Origin: Geomonas edaphica
Lineage (GTDB): Bacteria; Desulfobacterota; Desulfuromonadia; Geobacterales; Geobacteraceae
Direction: 5' to 3'
Assembly (NCBI RefSeq): GCF_004917075.1
Contig: NZ_SSYB01000001.1
Span: 248,001-312,000, forward strand
Length of the DNA: 64,000 nucleotides
The notes beneath the pieces are model-generated. The model was not told the DNA's origin. It saw only the letters and a program-made list of their open reading frames with translations, and made no database searches. The position numbers and the translations under genes are program-made. Below, piece by piece: positions 59,357 to 64,000 of the stretch (its first letter is position 1; each line of letters opens with the position of its first letter).

Positions 59357-59698
59357 ATGAAGGTGATGAACGCCACATCGGGGAGGGAAGTCGCCGGCAA
59401 CGTGACTGTTGCCGGTTCCTTTTTCAGCCGCTTGAAGGGGCTGATCGGGAAAAAGAGCCTGCCGGACGGTGAGGCGTTGTGGATCAAACCCTGCAACAGT
59501 GTCCATACTTTCGGCATGAGATTTCCCATCGATGTCGTTTTCCTCGACCGCGACCTTCAAGTCGTCGCAGTTAAGGCGCGTCTCCGACCGAACGCAATTT
59601 CGGGCATCCACCGGAAGGCCTGCAGCGTCCTCGAGCTCCCAGCCGGCGCGCTTTGTGATGCGATCACCGCAATAGGCGACCGTTTCGAGATAGGTTGA
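59357..59698 (+). CDS. DUF192 family protein
   Basis: A 113-residue small protein of the DUF192 family, often found beside tad genes. The SRLKGLIGKKSLPDGEALWIKPCNSVHTFGMRFPIDVVFLDRD stretch contains the full family core (C-x-S-V-H-T-F-x-M-x-F-P-I-D). No signal peptide is seen here, so this copy should be cytoplasmic. It starts one base after the preceding stop codon. Molecular function is unknown. Confidence 0.9.
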   Translation: MKVMNATSGREVAGNVTVAGSFFSRLKGLIGKKSLPDGEALWIKPCNSVHTFGMRFPIDVVFLDRDLQVVAVKARLRPNAISGIHRKACSVLELPAGALCDAITAIGDRFEIG

Positions 59699-59756
59699 CG
59701 TGGAAAGTGACATCCTAAACGGTGAGACCGCTAGGCGACAGGTTGGAGGGGAGGCC

Positions 59757-61355
59757 ATGCGTTCATTTTGCCTGTTCGTTGCCTGTCTTGTTATCGTCTG
59801 CGGCGCCGCCGTCTATGTCGGCGCGGTGCCAACGCACAGGTTTGGTCACGACATCTTCTTTTTCCTGGACAACGGCTGGCGCGTCGTCAACGGTCAGCGT
59901 CCTCACCTTGACTTCACGAGCGCCTGGGGACCTCTTTCCTTCTTCATCGCGGCCTTTGGACTTTTCTTGTCCCATTACTCCGTTGATGGCATCGGTTACG
60001 GAAACGCCGCCTTCGCCTTGATCATCTCGTTGTGGGGCTACCGGCTCAGCCGTGGCGCGATGCCATCTTTGCCTCGCCTCTTTGTTTGTCTTTACCTTGC
60101 CCTGCTGGTCGTATCTCCCTATCCGCTTGGCTGGGGTGTTTTCAGCTCGAGCTACGCCATGCTCTATAACCGTTACGGGTACGCCTTGCTCGGACTCTTG
60201 ATGTTGGAGACGGCATCAGCCCGTGCACGTATGGAAATAGGCGTTGCGAAAGATGACGCATTCGGAGGTTTCTCAGTTGGAGTTCTATCCGCACTTACCC
60301 TTTTCCTCAAGGCGAACTTCTTCGCAGGGGCACTACTGATCCTGATGCTTTCCCCATGCGTCGCGCGCCCATCCGCAAGGCGTATTGCCGCGACGGCTGC
60401 TGGTTTCGCACTGACCTCGCTGTTGTTCCTCGCATACCTCGACTTCAATATCGCCGCCATTTATCACGATCTTCAGATGGCTGCCGGGGCGAGGGGGGCT
60501 GGTTTTACGTCGAGGGAACTTAGCTTCAAGTTGCTTCTTAACCTGCCGTCACTGTTGTTCATCCTATTTCTGTGCGCTCTGAGCGGTCGCGCAGGCGGGC
60601 AAGCACGGTACGTTGCTGCTGCATCGGCAGGGATCTGTGTCTTTGCCATAGACATGCTCTTACTGGTCAGCAACCAGCAGTACCGTGAACTGCCGCTCAC
60701 CGCGCTTTTGGCTTCGTTTATGGCGGTGGACGCTTATCGGGGGGGGCGTGAAGGTAGCCGACACAGGACGGCCCTGTCGAGGTCCGTAGTCGTTGCCGGA
60801 ACTGCGTACTTCGCGGTCTCCTTTGGCAGTCAAGCCGTCGGCCTTGGTTACGCGGTCGAGCAGAAGCGACGCCCTGCCGATATTGGAAATGTGACGAAGT
60901 TCATCTCCGAGCCTTTGCACCCGCTTTACCTTTATGACGAGCCAAACGAGCCGGCAAGCAACGGCAGCCGGTATGTCGCGTATGTGAATTCAGGGGTGAG
61001 CCTGCTGCAGCGGTACGCGGGAACTGGTGATACCGTATTGACCATGGATATGATGAATCCTTTCTCCTACGCCCTCAGGAGACCCTCCCCAAGGGGGGGC
61101 ATGGCCGCAGCGGCCTACAAATGTACCCTCAGTGATGCGTACCGCCCGTCAGGCTCACGGTTTTTTGGAAATGCTGACATCGTGATGGTCCCAAAGCAGC
61201 CGGCATTGCGTCCCGTCATGTTCGACCAACTCATGGCGGCCTATGCCATCCCTTTGCATGAACGCTACCGGTTGGCCGCCGAGACGGACATGTGGTTCCT
61301 GTACCGGCGCAAAAGCGCATCCCTAGCAACTTCTTTTCAAGGTGGTGCTGATTGA
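59757..61355 (+). CDS. Polytopic membrane protein, GT-C glycosyltransferase-like
   Basis: A 532-residue protein with about ten membrane helices and a C-terminal periplasmic part of about 150 residues. The first large loop has HDIFFFLDNGWRVVNGQRPHLDF...WGP, a pattern seen in GT-C glycosyltransferases that use polyprenyl-phosphate sugars. The start at 59757 is chosen for its GGAGGGGAGG site; a GTG at 59700 gives 19 more residues without one. No named family can be fixed by eye. It overlaps the next gene by 4 bp, and both may modify pilins or surface glycans. Confidence 0.65.
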   Translation: MRSFCLFVACLVIVCGAAVYVGAVPTHRFGHDIFFFLDNGWRVVNGQRPHLDFTSAWGPLSFFIAAFGLFLSHYSVDGIGYGNAAFALIISLWGYRLSRGAMPSLPRLFVCLYLALLVVSPYPLGWGVFSSSYAMLYNRYGYALLGLLMLETASARARMEIGVAKDDAFGGFSVGVLSALTLFLKANFFAGALLILMLSPCVARPSARRIAATAAGFALTSLLFLAYLDFNIAAIYHDLQMAAGARGAGFTSRELSFKLLLNLPSLLFILFLCALSGRAGGQARYVAAASAGICVFAIDMLLLVSNQQYRELPLTALLASFMAVDAYRGGREGSRHRTALSRSVVVAGTAYFAVSFGSQAVGLGYAVEQKRRPADIGNVTKFISEPLHPLYLYDEPNEPASNGSRYVAYVNSGVSLLQRYAGTGDTVLTMDMMNPFSYALRRPSPRGGMAAAAYKCTLSDAYRPSGSRFFGNADIVMVPKQPALRPVMFDQLMAAYAIPLHERYRLAAETDMWFLYRRKSASLATSFQGGAD

Positions 61356-62926
61356 CCTCAAATAAATTAAGACGCTTTTCTCCGCTTCCGTCGATCGCGG
61401 ATTTTCTGTTCGTTGCCATCTTTCTCCTCATTTCGCTGCACCGAGGAAAAGACCTCCTGAAGGATGGTGACACCGGCTACCACATCCGCGCAGGCGAGTA
61501 CATCCTGAGGACGATGAGCGTCCCGACCCATGACATGTTTTCCTATCTGTCGCCTCCCTTGCCCTGGACTGCGCATGAATGGCTCTCCGAGGTCATCATG
61601 GCTCTCGTGCACAGCGCCTTCGGCCTGACGGGGATCGTCATCTTCTTTGCTTTTCTCATCGCTTTGACGATACAGCTCCTCTTCGAAACGGTCCATGCCG
61701 GGGAGGGAAATATTCTCGTGTCCTTGGGCGTCGTGATCCTGGCTACTGCCGCCTCCGGGCTGCACTGGCTTGCGAGGCCCCATGTCTTCTCTTTCGTGCT
61801 CATGGTGGTCTGGTACCACATCCTATGTCTCTACCAGTACAAGAGCAGGAACCTCCTCTACACCCTTCCTTTTATCATGGTGCTATGGGCAAATCTCCAC
61901 GGCGGCTTCATGGGGGGATTCATTCTGCTTTTCGTTTTCTTGGCGGGCAACGCCTTTGACGCGCTCTTCTCTGACGGTGATCGGAAACATGCTCTTAAAA
62001 AATTGAAGGTCCTTGCGCTTACTGCGTCACTGTGTGTAGCCGGATCCATTCTAAACCCTTACGGTTACCACCTACTGCTGTTCCCCATTAAGCTTACCTC
62101 GTCAAAATACCTGATTGATGGGGTGTGTGAATTCATGTCACCGAACTTTCACGAGATGTATGTCAGAGGATTCGAAATATACCTGTTGGTGTTTGTAGCT
62201 GCGTTGGCATGGGCAAAAAAGAAGCTGCAGGCTCAGGACGTGCTTTCCATAGTTCTCTTTCTGCACATGTCGTTGTACTCCGCACGTTACATCCCGCTCT
62301 TTGCCATCGTGGCCGCACGTATTTTGGCACAAAAACTGTCTGAATCCATCGAAGAAAAGGACAACGCCTTCACACGTTTCCTTAAGGTGCGCTCGAGGAA
62401 TATTTCTCGGCTGGATGCATCGGCGGTAAGGTATTTGTGGCCAGTTGCTTCGATTCTTCTTGTTGTATATGCCCTTGCCGCAGGAAGAATTGCATACGGT
62501 TTTGATCCTAAAATCGAGCCGGTGGCAGCCACTGAGTTCATAAAAAGAGAGAGCATTGCAGGCAACATGTTTAACAGCGACGAGTTCGGCGACTACCTCG
62601 TATACGCTGCTGCACCGGCGTACAAGGTATTCATAGACGGCCGACTGGATATGTACGGTGTCGACCACTTGAAGGAATACCATAAGGTCACCGAGTTTAA
62701 GCAGGGGTGGGAAGATGTGTTGGAGAAATACCGCATAACGTGGATATTTTTTCCTGCGGATGCCCCACTGGCGCGCTACCTGTTGCTGCACAAGGATTGG
62801 AAACTGATCTATGCCGACAAGGTGACGAATATATTCGTGAAGAACATCCCGCAGTACAGATACCTCATCGAACGTTACCCTGCGGTTAAACCTGCCGTTG
62901 TAGACAATAACGAAGCTGAAGATTGA
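61352..62926 (+). CDS. Polytopic membrane protein, GT-C-like, partner of the upstream gene
   Basis: A 524-residue protein with about ten membrane helices. The first loop carries LLKDGDTGYHIRAGEYILRTMSVPTHDMFSYL followed by WTAHEWLSEV, an acidic first-loop pattern of the GT-C/dolichyl-phosphate-mannosyltransferase kind. A C-terminal periplasmic domain (about residues 385-500) is rich in aromatics (FNSDEFGDYLVY, FIDGRLDMYG). The TTG start at 61352 overlaps the upstream stop and is supported by AAGGTGG at 61339-61345. Donor and target are unknown; protein glycosylation or lipid modification are possible. Confidence 0.65.
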   Translation: MTSNKLRRFSPLPSIADFLFVAIFLLISLHRGKDLLKDGDTGYHIRAGEYILRTMSVPTHDMFSYLSPPLPWTAHEWLSEVIMALVHSAFGLTGIVIFFAFLIALTIQLLFETVHAGEGNILVSLGVVILATAASGLHWLARPHVFSFVLMVVWYHILCLYQYKSRNLLYTLPFIMVLWANLHGGFMGGFILLFVFLAGNAFDALFSDGDRKHALKKLKVLALTASLCVAGSILNPYGYHLLLFPIKLTSSKYLIDGVCEFMSPNFHEMYVRGFEIYLLVFVAALAWAKKKLQAQDVLSIVLFLHMSLYSARYIPLFAIVAARILAQKLSESIEEKDNAFTRFLKVRSRNISRLDASAVRYLWPVASILLVVYALAAGRIAYGFDPKIEPVAATEFIKRESIAGNMFNSDEFGDYLVYAAAPAYKVFIDGRLDMYGVDHLKEYHKVTEFKQGWEDVLEKYRITWIFFPADAPLARYLLLHKDWKLIYADKVTNIFVKNIPQYRYLIERYPAVKPAVVDNNEAED

Positions 62927-62957
62927 GCAGGGGGGCGCTTAGGCGCATGAGCTGATA

Positions 62958-64000
62958 ATGGAAAACGGTGTCAGGCTTTCAAGAAGAGTGGCGCGAGGTG
63001 ATGCATGGTGGGCGGTCCTTGGATCGGTTGCCGTGCATGCGCTGCTTTTCGCCATGGCATCGGCCAGCACCATCTATTATCCCCAGACCGGTAACACCGC
63101 CAGGTTCGACATCCTCTGGCTTTCCGCTTCGTCTATTCCATCCGAAGTACCACCTGCACCCGCTGTTAGCCCGGCGCCCCAGGCGGCCTCCTCTGATGCA
63201 GTCCTTGCAGCCGATTCATCGGAAAAAACTGACGTGGCACCTCCTGAACCGGCCGCATCTGAAACGGCGGCAGCTCCGCCGGCATCCGACCACCCTCTCT
63301 TGCAAAAGGATTCTTCTGATGCTGAGCCGGCGATGGAGGTGATGACTACGCGGGTGGTGGTGAAAAAAGTGCAGCTGCAGAAAGCGCTGCCTCCGGAGCC
63401 TAAGAAGGAAGCCGCACTGACCGGGCAATCCACCGATGATGTAGAGGACGAAGAGCAGTCTGCAGCGACGACCGAAGACGAGACTCCGGCCGTAAAAGCC
63501 GATGCAGAGCAGAAAGAAGCCGAACGCGCGGCGGCTGCGGCGGCGAAGGCCCGGGCGATAGAGGAGCAAAAGGCAGCCGAAAGGCAGCGCAAGGAACAGC
63601 AGGCGCAGGAAAGGAAAAAGGCTGCCGAGGAGCGCAAGGCCGCCGAACGTGAACGGCGGCAAAGGCTTGCCCAGGAGAAAGAGCGGGTCGCCGCGGAAAA
63701 GGCGGAAAAGGAACGCGCCGCGGCGATACTGAAAAAACGCACCGAGCAGGAACTGCTGGATAAGAGGGTGGCGGAACGGGAACGAAAAACTGCGGCGTTG
63801 GCGGAGCAGGAACGTATTACCCGGGAACGTGAACGCGTGGCGGAGGAAAAGGCTGAGCAGGAGCGCTTGGCCGCTTTAGAGAGATCCAAAAAGGCTGAAT
63901 TGGCGCGACGCGAAAGGACCAGGCGGGAACAGGAGCAACGTGTCGCGGAACGCGCTCTGCAGGAAAAGCTCGCGCGTGAGCGCGCTGAAGAAAAAGCAGC
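62958..64000 (+). CDS. TonB/TolA-like envelope-spanning protein, 3' partial
   Basis: Open to the window end (347 codons visible). A short cytoplasmic start is followed by one membrane helix (about residues 18-38), a Pro/Ala/Ser-rich segment (about 55-125), and then a long charged Ala/Glu/Lys/Arg helix from about residue 175 with repeated AEERKAAERERR-type heptads. This order matches TolA or TonB-type proteins that span the periplasm; the C-terminal domain that would tell them apart is outside the window. The ATG at 62958 has only a weak GAGCTGAT site. Confidence 0.75.
   Translation, partial: MENGVRLSRRVARGDAWWAVLGSVAVHALLFAMASASTIYYPQTGNTARFDILWLSASSIPSEVPPAPAVSPAPQAASSDAVLAADSSEKTDVAPPEPAASETAAAPPASDHPLLQKDSSDAEPAMEVMTTRVVVKKVQLQKALPPEPKKEAALTGQSTDDVEDEEQSAATTEDETPAVKADAEQKEAERAAAAAAKARAIEEQKAAERQRKEQQAQERKKAAEERKAAERERRQRLAQEKERVAAEKAEKERAAAILKKRTEQELLDKRVAERERKTAALAEQERITRERERVAEEKAEQERLAALERSKKAELARRERTRREQEQRVAERALQEKLARERAEEKA

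Noticed and set aside
1-64000. tRNA or rRNA genes
   Set aside because: No cloverleaf or rRNA-like stretch was seen when reading the intergenic gaps; a covariance-model search would be decisive.

Overview
The window is high-GC DNA with long co-oriented operons. Gene content points to the Geobacteraceae (Geobacter, Citrifermentans or Geomonas type): a nar operon led by a c-type cytochrome, a Flp/Tad pilus locus, dispersed C-rich palindromes and heptamer arrays between genes, and a hemerythrin-like protein. The assignment is by gene content only; no rRNA, tRNA or species marker is present.

Region 1 (1-5.2 kb, + strand): the end of a surface-polysaccharide cluster. It holds an EpsG/Wzy-like membrane protein (5' end outside the window), two family-2 glycosyltransferases, an unusual STELLO/DUF288-type glycosyltransferase and an alpha-1,2-fucosyltransferase-like GT11, followed by a small hemerythrin-fold protein. 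Region 2 (5.4-7.0 kb): uppP (+) converging on a TauE/SafE-type transporter gene (-). Region 3 (7.1-17.2 kb, - strand): anaerobic nitrate respiration, in transcription order diheme cytochrome c, narG, narH, narJ, narI, narK, with moeA (molybdenum cofactor insertion) upstream behind its own terminator. A near-perfect FNR/CRP-family box lies in front of the cytochrome gene. A conserved hypothetical gene runs divergently from moeA.

Region 4 (17.9-43.5 kb, - strand) is the most striking part: a 16-gene extracellular contractile injection system (eCIS; Afp/PVC/MAC type). In transcription order it encodes a DUF4255 cap/terminator protein, sheath, two tubes, a 51-residue DUF5908 protein, a LysM tube-adaptor, a VgrG-like spike, a PAAR tip, gp25, two baseplate J-like proteins, a 1470-residue protein with tandem Ig/SprB-like modules (candidate fibre), a tape measure, a 1216-residue DUF4157 protein with a nuclease-like C-terminus (candidate cargo toxin), an unknown 209-residue protein and an Afp15-type AAA+ ATPase. 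There are no capsid, packaging or lysis genes, so it is not a prophage. A TTGACA/TATTTT promoter precedes the operon and a large inverted repeat ends it. Short palindromic repeats, one pair in MITE-like inverted arrangement, interrupt its intergenic gaps.

Region 5 (43.8-47.2 kb): a MshEN-domain AAA+ ATPase with a small zinc-ribbon membrane protein (-), divergent from a sigma54 activator with a PilZ-like N-terminus and a zinc ribbon (+). Region 6 (47.2-59.7 kb, +): a Flp/Tad pilus locus (two Flp pilins, TadE, CpaB, CpaC, TadG, CpaE/TadZ, CpaF/TadA, TadB, TadC), a 27-residue membrane micro-ORF with a perfect Shine-Dalgarno, a five-repeat Big-1-like lipoprotein, a beta-barrel protein and DUF192. 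Its control region carries five (N)TTACA hexamers at mostly 11-bp spacing and a candidate -24/-12 promoter. Region 7 (59.8-64.0 kb, +): two large polytopic GT-C-like membrane proteins and a TonB/TolA-like protein cut by the window end.
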